From Nocardiopsis ganjiahuensis DSM 45031 (GTDB taxonomy: Bacteria > Actinomycetota > Actinomycetes > Streptosporangiales > Streptosporangiaceae), in assembly GCF_000341085.1 (NCBI RefSeq), contig NZ_ANBA01000008.1, forward strand, positions 62,001-126,000: 64,000 nucleotides of DNA, written 5' to 3'. The notes under the pieces are model-generated. The model had not been told where the DNA came from, ran no database searches, and saw nothing but the letters and a program-made list of their open reading frames with translations. Positions 17,881 through 25,878 of the stretch are shown piece after piece; positions within the stretch are counted from its first letter, which is position 1, and every line of letters starts with the position of its first letter. A program made the translations under genes and the position numbers.

Positions 17881-19389
17881 TCAGGAGGAGGCGGGGGCGG
17901 ACTTGCGGGCGCGGGCGATCGTGTAGTGCAGGGCGCCGCCCAGCAGCGCTCCGAAGATCCACACGAACCCGGACCAGGCCTCCAGGGCGGGCAGCCACAC
18001 GGCGGTCACCGAGAAGACCGAGGCCAGGCAGAAGGCGGCCAGGGCGCGCAGGTTCCATCCCTTGGTGAAGTAGTACTCGGAGCCGGGCGCGGCGGAGTAC
18101 AGGGCGTTCAGGTTCAGCCGCTGGCGGCGCAGCAGGTAGTGGTCGGCGACGATGATGCCGTACAGCGGGGCCAGGACCGCGCCGAGGGTGTCGACGAAGG
18201 ACGCGATACCGATGTTGTCGATGTAGGCCACCCACAGGGCGCCCACGACGAAGCCCACCGCGGCGGTGATGAGCCCGCCCGTGCGGGCGCTGATGACCGA
18301 GGGCGCCAGGTTGGCCAGCCCGTAGGCGGGCGGGATGAAGTTGGCGACGAGGTTGATGCCCACGGTGGCGAGGAAGAAGGTCAGTGCCGCCACCACGGTC
18401 AGCCAGATGTTGTCCACGCGCGCGACGATGTCGGCCGGGTTGGTCAGCGCCTGCCCGTACAGCACCGAGCTTCCGGCGGTGATGACCAGGGTGAGGAAGG
18501 AGAACAGGGCCAGGCTGACCGGCAGTCCCCACAGGTTGCCCCGGCGCATGGCGCGCTCGGAGCGGGTGAACCGGGAGAAGTCGCCGTAGTTGACCACGAC
18601 CGCGGCGAAGTAGGCGACCATCGTGCCCACGACCGCGGAGAAGGCCGCCAGGGAGCCGCCCGGGTAGTCGCCGTTTCCGGCGAAGACCGTGCCCAGCTCT
18701 GTGAACAGGTCGCCGCCGGCCATGGCCCACAGGGCGATCATCATGGCGATCATGACCGCGTACACGGCCGGCCCGGCCCAGTTGAGGAAGACACCGATCC
18801 ATTTGATGCCCATGCTGAACAGCGCCAGTTGGACGAGGGCCACGATGACGTAGGAGGTCCACCCCACGGCGGACAGCCCCAGGAAGGAGCCCTCGGGGCC
18901 GGGGCCGACCACGGCGGTGATGAGCAGGGCCATCGCCGTGGAGGCGAAGTAGGTCTGTGCCCCGTACCAGAACATGGCCGTGACACCGCGGATGAGCGTG
19001 GGGAACTGGGTGCCGTGCACGCCCATACTGGCCCGTGCCATGACCGCGTAGGGGATGCCGTAGCGCACGCTCGGCCGTCCCACGAGGTCGCACAGGAACA
19101 TCACGATGACCCCGGCCAGGATGATCCCGGTGAAGACCGCCCATCCGTTGAGGCCGTAGGAGATGAAGAGCGTGGCGGCCAGGGTGTAGCCGAACAGGCT
19201 CTGGATGTCGTTGGTCCAGACGTTGAAGATCTCGAACGCGCCCCAGCTGCGCTTGCTCTTGGGGACGGGGGCGAGGTCGTCGTTGTACAGGGAGGGGTCG
19301 GGGGAGTGGATGGTCAGGTCGTCGTCACCGGTGGCGGGGACACCGGCGGTGGCGTCGGCCGAGGTGTGCGGTCGGGGAGGGTTGCTCAC
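17881..19389 (-). CDS. NCS1-family nucleobase/hydantoin:cation symporter
   Basis: 502 residues with about 12 membrane segments. NCS1 marks are the N-terminal FNVWTNDIQSLFGY segment, RYGIPYAVMARASMGVHG, and the C-terminal IIVADHYLLRRQRLN loop. Family members (Mhp1, PucI, CodB, Fur) import hydantoins, allantoin, uracil, cytosine or thiamine-like compounds with Na+ or H+. GTG 19389 is preferred because AGGA lies 5 bases before it; GTG 19401 lacks a binding site. It is last of three minus-strand genes with the second NCS1 carrier and the racemase-fold enzyme. Confidence 0.92.
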   Translation of the reverse strand: MSNPPRPHTSADATAGVPATGDDDLTIHSPDPSLYNDDLAPVPKSKRSWGAFEIFNVWTNDIQSLFGYTLAATLFISYGLNGWAVFTGIILAGVIVMFLCDLVGRPSVRYGIPYAVMARASMGVHGTQFPTLIRGVTAMFWYGAQTYFASTAMALLITAVVGPGPEGSFLGLSAVGWTSYVIVALVQLALFSMGIKWIGVFLNWAGPAVYAVMIAMMIALWAMAGGDLFTELGTVFAGNGDYPGGSLAAFSAVVGTMVAYFAAVVVNYGDFSRFTRSERAMRRGNLWGLPVSLALFSFLTLVITAGSSVLYGQALTNPADIVARVDNIWLTVVAALTFFLATVGINLVANFIPPAYGLANLAPSVISARTGGLITAAVGFVVGALWVAYIDNIGIASFVDTLGAVLAPLYGIIVADHYLLRRQRLNLNALYSAAPGSEYYFTKGWNLRALAAFCLASVFSVTAVWLPALEAWSGFVWIFGALLGGALHYTIARARKSAPASS

Positions 19390-19459
19390 GGGGGTCCTCA
19401 CGGAGGGCGGCGGTCAGGTTCGGGGCAGGGCGGAGACGGTGCGCGGGTCGGGCAGTGGT

Positions 19460-20965
19460 TCAGATGTCGGTGCGCTCGCCCTTCGCGGGCAGTTCGTCCA
19501 CGGCCAGGCGGCTGAAGGTGCGTGAGTCTGCGTCGTAGACCCAGCTGCGGCCCACACTGGTGGCCAGGTACGCGTCGCCGGGGTCGTCGATCTCGGCCTG
19601 GGGGTGGTGGCGCAGGATCCAGGTGCGCATCAGCACCAGGTAGACGGCGAAGGCCACGGGGAAGCCGATGACGTAGGCGTAGTCGGGCTGCCACAGGGCC
19701 GCGGCCGAGGCGCCGAACCAGGCGATGAGTGCGGCGGGGTTGACGCCCCGCGCGTACCGGTACTGGCCCCGGGGGTCGTACAGGGCGGGCACGTTCAGGC
19801 GGCGGCGTCGCAGCACGTAGTAGTCGCAGATCATGATCCCGGCGATGGCCGCGATGAACCCGCCGTAGTAGCTCAGGAAGGTGAACAGGTTGTCCAGCAG
19901 CAGCCAGGGCATGACGGCGGTGCCCACCACTCCGGCCAGCACGACCCCCGAGCGGTAGGACAGGTGGGGTGCGGCGGCGTTGACGAAGTTGAGCGCCGCG
20001 GGCACCACGTTGGCGGCGGTGTTGGTGGACCACTGGGCCAGGATGATCATCACCAGCAGCAGCGCCAGCACGAAGCCGGTGCTCTGGCCCTGGATGACGT
20101 CGACGGGGTTCCATTCGCCGGTGAGGACGAACGAGACCGCTCCGATGAAGGAGATCCAGGCCTGCATCAGGGGCAGGGCCACGAACTGGGCGACCAGGAC
20201 GTTGCGGTTGCGGCGCAGGAAGCGGCGTTCGCCGGGCACGGTGCGCACGAACCGGGTGATGCTGGGGATGTCCACGGCCAACGGCGCCCAGACGACCATG
20301 TTGATGAGGAAGAACGCCACCAGTGACAGGTCGCCGCCGGAGGCGAAGGTCCAGATGTTGGCCCCCTCCAGGTCGGCGATGCCGTCCAGGGTGTAGTACA
20401 TCCAGATCGAGACGGCCAGGATGCACGGGGCCGCGACGGACGCCAGCCGCTCGACGGCTTTGATGCCGAGGGCGACGTTGACGATCTGCACCACCAGGAA
20501 CAGGGCGTACCACAGGGGCCAGGAGGCGAACCCGGTCCAGTACTCGACCAGGCCGTTGATGGCCAGCGCCCCGAGGTAGGTCTGGATGCCGAACCAGCAG
20601 GCGGCGACCACTCCCCGGGAGACCGAGGGGAAGTGCGTGCCGAGGGTGCCGAAGGGGGCGCGCAGGAACACGGCGAAGGACAGGCCGTGTTCGGTACCGA
20701 TGTCGGCGGTGAGGGTCATGATGACCGACAGGGTCATGGTGGCGCCGAGCACCAGGAGCATCACCACGGGCAGGGAGAGGCCTCCCTCGACGCCGTTGGC
20801 GCCGTACTGGAAGGTCACGATCACGATGGCCAGGCCGACCCAGATCCAGACGAAGCCCAGCAGGGAGATGGGGCGCTGGTTGAGCCAGGTGGGCAGGATC
20901 GACTCTTCGAGCAGGTGGTTGGCGGACGGGGGCGAGCTGCTGCGTCGGGGGGTGGTGGCGTCCAT
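19460..20965 (-). CDS. NCS1-family nucleobase/hydantoin:cation symporter (second copy)
   Basis: 501 residues, about 12 membrane segments. NCS1 hallmarks: LNQRPISLLGFVWIWVG at the N-terminus, HGLSFAVFLRAPFGTLGTHFPS, and ICDYYVLRRRRLN near the C-terminus. It is only moderately similar to its neighbour at 17881, so this is an old duplication or two independent carriers rather than a recent copy. The ATG at 20965 has GAGGAG 9 bases upstream. It sits between the racemase-fold enzyme (38 bases upstream) and the other carrier (70 bases downstream), as in an operon. Specificity may be hydantoin- or purine-breakdown-like. Confidence 0.92.
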   Translation of the reverse strand: MDATTPRRSSSPPSANHLLEESILPTWLNQRPISLLGFVWIWVGLAIVIVTFQYGANGVEGGLSLPVVMLLVLGATMTLSVIMTLTADIGTEHGLSFAVFLRAPFGTLGTHFPSVSRGVVAACWFGIQTYLGALAINGLVEYWTGFASWPLWYALFLVVQIVNVALGIKAVERLASVAAPCILAVSIWMYYTLDGIADLEGANIWTFASGGDLSLVAFFLINMVVWAPLAVDIPSITRFVRTVPGERRFLRRNRNVLVAQFVALPLMQAWISFIGAVSFVLTGEWNPVDVIQGQSTGFVLALLLVMIILAQWSTNTAANVVPAALNFVNAAAPHLSYRSGVVLAGVVGTAVMPWLLLDNLFTFLSYYGGFIAAIAGIMICDYYVLRRRRLNVPALYDPRGQYRYARGVNPAALIAWFGASAAALWQPDYAYVIGFPVAFAVYLVLMRTWILRHHPQAEIDDPGDAYLATSVGRSWVYDADSRTFSRLAVDELPAKGERTDI

Positions 20966-21003
20966 GGGCCTGTGCTCCTCGGGGAGGGTCAGGGGTTCAG
21001 GGG

Positions 21004-21783
21004 TCAGAGACGGGACTCGGGGGCGGCGGCCGGGGCGACGGGCGGGCGCTGTGCTTCCAGGGCCGGGCTCAGGGGCCAGTGGGTGAGGGGTTTGGGGCGC
21101 GGCGCGGCGAAGGTGCGGACCCGGCTGGTGGTCAGGCCGAGGCCGACCAGGGACTCGGCCAGGGCGACGGCGCTGGTGAGGCCGTCCACGACCGGGGCTC
21201 CGGCGGTCTCCTCGGAGGTCAGTTCCATACCGGCCATGCCGCCGCAGCCCAGCACGATCACCTCGGCGCCGTCCTGTTCCACGGCGGCTCGGGCCTGCTG
21301 GGCGACGGCCTGGGCGGCAGCGGTGGGATCGCTCTCCAGTTCCAGCACGCCCAGGCCGCTGGCGCGCACCGAGGCGCAGCGGGTGCTGACTCCGGCCAGG
21401 GTGAGGCGGTCCCAGATCATGGGCACGGTGCGGTCCAGGCTGGTGACCACCGAGTAGCGGTGGCCGAGGAGGCAGGCGGTGTGCGCGGCGGCCTCGGTGA
21501 TGTCGATGACGGGGGTCGGGCAGAGCTCCTGCAGTCCCTCCTTGCCGTGGTCGCCGAAGCCCGCCTGGATGACGGCGTCGTAGGGGCGGTCGTAGGTCAT
21601 GACGCGGTCCATGACGGCCACGGCCGCCAGGTGGCTCTCGAAGTTGCCCTCGACCGAGGCGGGGCCGAAGCGGGGGGTGAGCGCCTCGATCTCGGTGCCG
21701 GGCCGGGCGACGGTGCGGGCCTGCTCGGCCAGGGCGCGGGTGATGTCCGTCGAGGTGTTGACGTTGACGACCAGGATGCGCAT
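21004..21783 (-). CDS. Asp/Glu/hydantoin racemase-fold enzyme lacking the first catalytic Cys
   Basis: 259 residues, HyuE-like N-terminus (MRILVVNVNTSTD) and the second-cysteine motif VLGCGGMAG with Cys180. The usual first catalytic Cys (ACFxDPG in hydantoin racemases) is replaced: AGFGDHG with Gly75. The pattern Gly74/Cys188 is known from arylmalonate decarboxylase of the same superfamily, so a decarboxylase or other one-cysteine reaction is possible rather than racemisation. It is the first gene of an operon with two NCS1 carriers, and divergent from the XRE-cupin regulator. It probably acts on the imported compound. The 35-residue C-terminal tail is Pro/Ala-rich. Confidence 0.85.
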   Translation of the reverse strand: MRILVVNVNTSTDITRALAEQARTVARPGTEIEALTPRFGPASVEGNFESHLAAVAVMDRVMTYDRPYDAVIQAGFGDHGKEGLQELCPTPVIDITEAAAHTACLLGHRYSVVTSLDRTVPMIWDRLTLAGVSTRCASVRASGLGVLELESDPTAAAQAVAQQARAAVEQDGAEVIVLGCGGMAGMELTSEETAGAPVVDGLTSAVALAESLVGLGLTTSRVRTFAAPRPKPLTHWPLSPALEAQRPPVAPAAAPESRL

Positions 21784-21822
21784 GCGGTCCTTCCGGTGCC
21801 GTGCGGGGTGACCCGCTCAAAA

Positions 21823-21861
21823 TGAAGCTATTACTTCAATACAGTTAAAGCAATGACTTCA
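21823..21861. promoter_or_regulatory. Operator repeats in the racemase/XRE-cupin divergent promoter
   Basis: TGAAG-N6-CTTCA (21823-21838) and a direct repeat of AAGCWATKACTTCA at 21825-21838 and 21848-21861 (23-base period). The second copy overlaps a -35-like ATGACT (21853-21858), which with a TATACT -10 (21875-21880) and 16-base spacer would drive the XRE-cupin gene. Likely sites of that regulator. Confidence 0.6.
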
Positions 21862-21889
21862 CAAGACCGGCACTTATACTTAACACGCC

Positions 21890-22555
21890 ATGGCTGAATT
21901 CACCGAGCACCCCGCGCCCCCACGGTTCGACGAGCAGAGGTTCGGCGAGCGCATCCGAGAACTGCGCACCGCACGCGGCCTGTCCCTGCGTGAGCTGGCC
22001 GCACGCCTGGAGATCAGCGCCAGCGCGCTGTCCCAGATCGAACGCGGCAAGATGCGCCCCTCGGTCACCCGGCTGTACCAGATCATGGGTGAGCTGAACG
22101 TGCCGATGGCAGCAGCCTTCGGGCCTCAGACCAGCGAACCGGCGGCCCCCGACGCCTACACCACGCCGATGGGCGAGGCCCCCGGCCCTCGCTGGGATCC
22201 GGACGCCGACGCGGACGTGGGCAGTGTCGCGGTCACCCGCCGGTCCGAGGCCGCCGCGCTCGAACTCGGCCACGGCGTGCGCTACCGGCGCCTGACCCCG
22301 GGCCCGGTTCCGGGGATGAACTACTTCGAGTCCGTGTACCCGCCCGGCTCCTACTCCAGCCAGAACGCCGAGTACGTGCGCCACCGCGGCCACGAGATCG
22401 GCAACGTCGTCAGCGGGGTGCTCACCGTGGACGTCGGTTTCGACACCTACGAACTCCACCCCGGTGACTCCATCACCTACCCGTCCACCACCCCGCACCG
22501 CATCTCCAACCAGGGCGCGAAGGACGCCGTGGCGATCTGGCTGAACCTGGACTGA
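21890..22555 (+). CDS. XRE-family regulator with C-terminal cupin sensor
   Basis: 221 residues. An XRE/HTH_3 domain lies at about residues 19-75 (RIRELRTARGLSLRELAARLEISASALSQIERGK pattern in part), with a one-barrel cupin_2 domain in the C-terminal half (HRGHEIGNVVSGVLTVDVG, then LHPGDSITYPSTTPHR). Such PuuR-like proteins sense a small metabolite in the cupin and control its catabolic genes. It is divergent from the racemase-NCS1-NCS1 operon, which is its obvious target; the 106-base gap carries paired repeats and its own -10. Confidence 0.92.
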   Translation: MAEFTEHPAPPRFDEQRFGERIRELRTARGLSLRELAARLEISASALSQIERGKMRPSVTRLYQIMGELNVPMAAAFGPQTSEPAAPDAYTTPMGEAPGPRWDPDADADVGSVAVTRRSEAAALELGHGVRYRRLTPGPVPGMNYFESVYPPGSYSSQNAEYVRHRGHEIGNVVSGVLTVDVGFDTYELHPGDSITYPSTTPHRISNQGAKDAVAIWLNLD

Positions 22556-22629
22556 TCAGCCCGGTCCGCGAGGGCTCGCGTACCGAAAACCGCGGGCGCC
22601 CGGCCGGGGCCCTCTGCCATGATCGCCGC

Positions 22630-23118
22630 ATGCAGATCAGAGAAGCCGAAGCAGCGGACTGGCCCGCGATCTGGTCCTTCTTCCGTCCGATCGTGGCGGC
22701 GGGGGACACGTTCACCTACCCCGTGGAGATGGACGAGAAGCAGGCGCACGACGGATGGCTCCTGCCCGATCCCGACCGGACGGTGGTCGCCGTGGACGGG
22801 TCAGGGACGGTGCTGGGCACGGCCAAGATGAACCGCAACCACATGGGCAACGCCTCCCACATCGCCTCGGCCAGTTACCTGGTCGACCCGGCCCGCGCCG
22901 GACAGGGGGTGGGGCGCGCACTGGGCGAGTACTCGCTGGATTGGGCTCGCGAGCAGGACTACCGGGCCATGCAGTTCAACGCGGTCGTGGAGACCAACAC
23001 CCGGGCGGTGGGCCTGTACGAGTCACTGGGCTTCGAGGTGGTCGGCACCCTCGAGGAGGGGTTCCGCCATCCCGAGCACGGGTACGTGGGGCTGCACATC
23101 ATGTACCGCAGGCTCTGA
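22630..23118 (+). CDS. GNAT-family N-acetyltransferase
   Basis: 162 residues, complete GNAT fold: the acetyl-CoA pyrophosphate loop is VDPARAGQGVGRAL, and the C-terminal NTRAVGLYESLGFEVVGT is the classic motif B. It resembles the phosphinothricin/amine acetyltransferase-like group. The ATG at 22630 fits the family start (MQIREAEAADWPAIWSF). It is monocistronic, ending 2 bases before the convergent HxlR gene. Substrate unknown. Confidence 0.9.
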   Translation: MQIREAEAADWPAIWSFFRPIVAAGDTFTYPVEMDEKQAHDGWLLPDPDRTVVAVDGSGTVLGTAKMNRNHMGNASHIASASYLVDPARAGQGVGRALGEYSLDWAREQDYRAMQFNAVVETNTRAVGLYESLGFEVVGTLEEGFRHPEHGYVGLHIMYRRL

Positions 23119-23120
23119 CC

Positions 23121-23492
23121 TCAGGTCTCTTCGTCGAACCTCTCGCGGGCGCGCTCGACCTCGGGCATGGTGACCGTGGTCCAGCGCAGGAGCGCGTCGA
23201 TGAGGTCCTGGAGCGTGGTGCCCAGCGCTGAGATCCGGTACTCGACGGCGAGCGGGCGCGTGTTCACGACGACCCGGTCGACCATGCCGTTGCGTTCCAG
23301 ACGTCGCAGGGTCGCGGTGAGGGACTTCTGGGTGATGAGGGGGATCGCCCGACGCAGTTCGTTGAAGCGCGAGGGCTGCTCGCACAGCCGGTCCAGGACC
23401 TGCAGCGACCACTTGTCGAGGATCTGGTCGAGCAGCTCGCGGTGCTCCGCGGTGATCTGGGTGGCGGGTGCGGCAGGGGTGGTTTCCAGCAT
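23121..23492 (-). CDS. HxlR-family winged-helix regulator
   Basis: 123 residues. The HxlR pattern is clear: WSLQVLDRLCEQPSRFNELRRAIP, then ITQKSLTATLRRLERNGMVDR (recognition helix and wing), and VEYRISALGTTL. The ATG at 23492 is chosen; a longer frame upstream crosses the promoter. HxlR proteins often sense electrophiles through a Cys; here there is one Cys (in DRLCEQP). It is divergent from the ridA-like gene at 23573, with ACCTAGT repeats between them, so it probably controls that gene and itself. Confidence 0.92.
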   Translation of the reverse strand: MLETTPAAPATQITAEHRELLDQILDKWSLQVLDRLCEQPSRFNELRRAIPLITQKSLTATLRRLERNGMVDRVVVNTRPLAVEYRISALGTTLQDLIDALLRWTTVTMPEVERARERFDEET

Positions 23493-23495
23493 GAT

Positions 23496-23531
23496 ACCTA
23501 GTCTCGTTGAGGTTCCCTTCGGACACCTAGT
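23496..23531. promoter_or_regulatory. Paired ACCTAGT repeats, candidate HxlR operator
   Basis: ACCTAGT occurs at 23496-23502 and 23525-23531 (29-base period, about three helix turns) in the 80-base space between the hxlR-like and ridA-like starts. A related GATACCT follows near 23538. Confidence 0.45.
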
Positions 23532-23572
23532 AGACATGGGATACCTGCTGAACGCCAACCGGAGGAACCACC

Positions 23573-23992
23573 ATGACCGTGCAGCTGCTGACCCCCGAGG
23601 GCATGTACCAGCCCGTCCCGTACCACCACGTCGCGATCGGCACCGGCACCCGCCACGTGCACGTGGCCGGGCAGATCGCCCGCGACGGAGCGAACGGCCC
23701 CGTCGCCACCGGCGACCTCACCGGCCAGATCGAACAGGTCCTGCGCAACGCCGCACGCGGCCTGGCCGGAGCCGGGGCGACCTTCGCCGATGTCGTGCGC
23801 CTGCGGTTCTTCCTCACCGACTGGGGCCCCGACCAGCCCGAGACGATGGAGGCGTTCATGGCGGGCATCGAGAACGTCACCGAGGAACTCGGGATTCCGC
23901 GTCCGCTGCCGCCCGTGTCGGCGATCGGCGTGAGCTACCTGTTCGAGCCCGACGTGCTCGTGGAGGTCGAGGCCTACGCCGTCCTGGACTGA
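23573..23992 (+). CDS. RidA (YjgF/YER057c/UK114) family enamine/imine deaminase
   Basis: 139 residues, single RidA domain. The family pattern VHVAGQIARDG (N-terminal strand), QIEQVLRNAARGLAGAGATFADVVRLRFFLTD and the C-terminal PPVSAIGVSYLFEPDVLVEVEAYAVL are present. RidA trims reactive 2-aminoacrylate-type enamines; many paralogues act in specific catabolic routes. The ATG at 23573 has GGAGGAACC upstream. Control by the divergent HxlR regulator suggests an inducible paralogue rather than the housekeeping RidA. Confidence 0.9.
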   Translation: MTVQLLTPEGMYQPVPYHHVAIGTGTRHVHVAGQIARDGANGPVATGDLTGQIEQVLRNAARGLAGAGATFADVVRLRFFLTDWGPDQPETMEAFMAGIENVTEELGIPRPLPPVSAIGVSYLFEPDVLVEVEAYAVLD

Positions 23993-24052
23993 CCGGCACC
24001 GGCGGCCCCCAGTCGCACCCGGACCGGGGGCCGCCCCGCGATACTGGCGCAC

Positions 24053-24604
24053 ATGACGACTCCCGCCGCACCTTCCGCCGCCGACCCCGTGCCGTTCTCC
24101 CGGATCAAGATCCGGGTCGGCGCACTGGTGTTCTGCGAGAGCGAGGTCGCCCTCATCCGCCGCGACCGCCCCGACTCCGTGCACTACACCCCGCCCGGCG
24201 GGAACGTCGAACCCGGTGAGGACCTGGAGGCCGCGCTTTGGCGCGAACTGGCCGAGGAGCTGGACCTGCGCCCGGACCAAGCCGGCTCACCGGAGCTGCT
24301 GTGGGTGGTGGACCAGAGGGTCAGCCGTCCCGGGCCGACCCCGCCACCGCGCAAGCTGCACCTGATCCACCGCCTGCACGTCACCCCGGAGGTGCGCGAG
24401 ACGCTGGCCGCGGAGGAGTACGACGAACAGCCCGGCGGTGGATACGAGGTGGGCGTGGTGGAGTGGGTGGACCATCGGAGAACCGCTGACCTCCCGATCT
24501 TTCCGCTGATCGGGCCGGCCCTGGCCGCCCTGCCGGACCCGCACGCGGTGGTCGCCGACGCCGCCCTGCCGGCGGTCACGGACGACAACTACGTGTGGGT
24601 CTAG
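24053..24604 (+). CDS. Nudix hydrolase
   Basis: 183 residues. The Nudix box starts at Gly50: G-x5-E56-x7-R64E65-LA-E68E69-L, fully matching except for Asp in place of the final Gly. The helix carries the Mg-binding glutamates. Substrates of the family are nucleoside diphosphates linked to another group (damaged dNTPs, ADP-ribose, capped RNA); the insertion after the box (HLIHRLHV) gives no clear assignment. It may be co-transcribed with the ridA-like gene (60-base gap). It is convergent with the DinB gene at 24619. Confidence 0.9.
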   Translation: MTTPAAPSAADPVPFSRIKIRVGALVFCESEVALIRRDRPDSVHYTPPGGNVEPGEDLEAALWRELAEELDLRPDQAGSPELLWVVDQRVSRPGPTPPPRKLHLIHRLHVTPEVRETLAAEEYDEQPGGGYEVGVVEWVDHRRTADLPIFPLIGPALAALPDPHAVVADAALPAVTDDNYVWV

Positions 24605-24618
24605 GTCAGGCGCCGCGG

Positions 24619-25119
24619 TCAGCGTCCGACCGCACCGTCGATCTGTTCGCGGAGAATGTCGGCGTGGCCCGCGTGGCGGCCGGTCTCCTCGATCATGTGG
24701 GCCAGGGCCCAGCGGAGGCTGGGAGCGGGACGTCCCGGGCCGGGTCGGGGGACGGGTTCACCGAGGTCGGTGCACCCGTCGAGCACTCTGTTCGCTTGCT
24801 CGACCGTCTGCCGGTAGCGGGCGACGACGTCGCTCACGCTGTCCGCCGGAGCGGCCTGGAAGGTCGCCTGCCAGTCGGTGACCCGGCCGCCCAGGAAGAT
24901 CGAGCGCTCGACGGAGGTCAGGTGGTGGAGCAGACCGAGGAGGTTGGTTCCCGAGGGCACTCCGGCCGTTCGGACCTGTGGTTCGGGGGCGTCCTCGACC
25001 TTCGCCGCGATGGAGGTCCGGAGGTAGTCGAGGAATCCGCGCAGGACTTCGGCTTCGCTGGTGCCGGTCCGGGGCGGCGGGGAGTCGGCGCGGCGGGCGC
25101 GGTGGGACAAGGTGGACAT
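24619..25119 (-). CDS. DinB/DUF664 family protein (mycothiol-transferase-like), second copy
   Basis: 166 residues, four-helix DinB fold with LGLLHHLTSVERSIF (His pair in helix 2) and ETGRHAGHADILREQIDG near the C-terminus; the latter is nearly the same motif as in the protein at 2252 (RHNGHADLIRERVDG). A metal-dependent thiol transferase in electrophile detoxification is the family expectation. The ATG at 25119 has AAGGAGTCC at good spacing. It follows the methyltransferase gene by 40 bases with a nearly identical binding site, so the two form an operon. Confidence 0.85.
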   Translation of the reverse strand: MSTLSHRARRADSPPPRTGTSEAEVLRGFLDYLRTSIAAKVEDAPEPQVRTAGVPSGTNLLGLLHHLTSVERSIFLGGRVTDWQATFQAAPADSVSDVVARYRQTVEQANRVLDGCTDLGEPVPRPGPGRPAPSLRWALAHMIEETGRHAGHADILREQIDGAVGR

Positions 25120-25159
25120 GAGGGACTCCTTGCGTCGGGAAGCGGCTTTTGGCTCCCGG

Positions 25160-25786
25160 TCAGACGGTGCGGCGGATGAGCAGGACGTGGTCGGTGACCT
25201 CGGCGGTACGGCCGCCCGGACCCGTCGCGATTCTGCGGGGCGTGTCGGCCCGCTCGACCGTCCACGTCGCGGGGTCCAGTCCGATGCCGGCGGCGACCTC
25301 CTGAGGGGTCGGGTAGGAGGTGTCGGGGTCCTGGTTCCACGACCACGGTGCGGTCGAGCCGTGGTCGACGATCAGCAGGCTCCCGCCCGGGTGCAGTGCG
25401 TGGGCCGCTGCCCGCAGGACGGTGGGCCGGTCCAGGTCGTGGGGGGAGTGCAGGTAGTGAGCGCAGACCAGGTCGAATCGGCCCCGGGGGAAGGCCGCGT
25501 GCAGGTCGTGGCGCTCGGCGGTCACCAGCTCCTGCAGGCCGTGTGAACGGGCCAGGGCGGCGAGCCGCGCGACCGCGACGGCCGAGAGGTCGACGGCGGT
25601 GACGTGCCACCCCCTGCGGGCGAGCCACAGCGCGTCGCCGCCCTCACCGCACCCCAGGTCCAACGCCCGGCCGGGCGCCAGGCCCGTGACCGCTTCGACG
25701 AGTCGGCTGTTCGGTCGCGGGTCGGTGGCCGCGGGCCGGGTCGTGTGGACGCCGTCCCAGAAGGTGCTCGCGTCGGTGGTACTCAT
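25160..25786 (-). CDS. Class I SAM-dependent methyltransferase (TehB/thiopurine-like)
   Basis: 208 residues. Motif I ALDLGCGEGGDALWLARRGW, then VTAVDLSAVAVARL, and FDLVCAHYLHS, followed by ALHPGGSLLIVDHGS. The GEGGDALWLA signature is shared with the methyltransferase at 27446 (GEGADALWLA), marking both as the same subfamily, often linked with tellurite- or thiol-type detoxification. The ATG at 25786 has AAGGAGTCC upstream. It is operonic with the DinB gene and divergent from the XRE-cupin regulator at 25872. Confidence 0.88.
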   Translation of the reverse strand: MSTTDASTFWDGVHTTRPAATDPRPNSRLVEAVTGLAPGRALDLGCGEGGDALWLARRGWHVTAVDLSAVAVARLAALARSHGLQELVTAERHDLHAAFPRGRFDLVCAHYLHSPHDLDRPTVLRAAAHALHPGGSLLIVDHGSTAPWSWNQDPDTSYPTPQEVAAGIGLDPATWTVERADTPRRIATGPGGRTAEVTDHVLLIRRTV

Positions 25787-25862
25787 CGGGACTCCTTGTG
25801 TCGGTTGCCCCCAGCCTCACCGAGACCCCGTGATATGGCACGAAAACTTGCGGTTATGGCAA

Positions 25863-25878
25863 GGTGCATGCATGCACC
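25863..25878. promoter_or_regulatory. 16-bp perfect palindrome over the XRE-cupin start codon
   Basis: GGTGCATGCATGCACC is an exact palindrome and contains the ATG (25872) of the regulator gene. It would suit a dimeric repressor acting on its own initiation region. Repeated TATGGCA heptamers lie 10-30 bases upstream. Confidence 0.5.
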
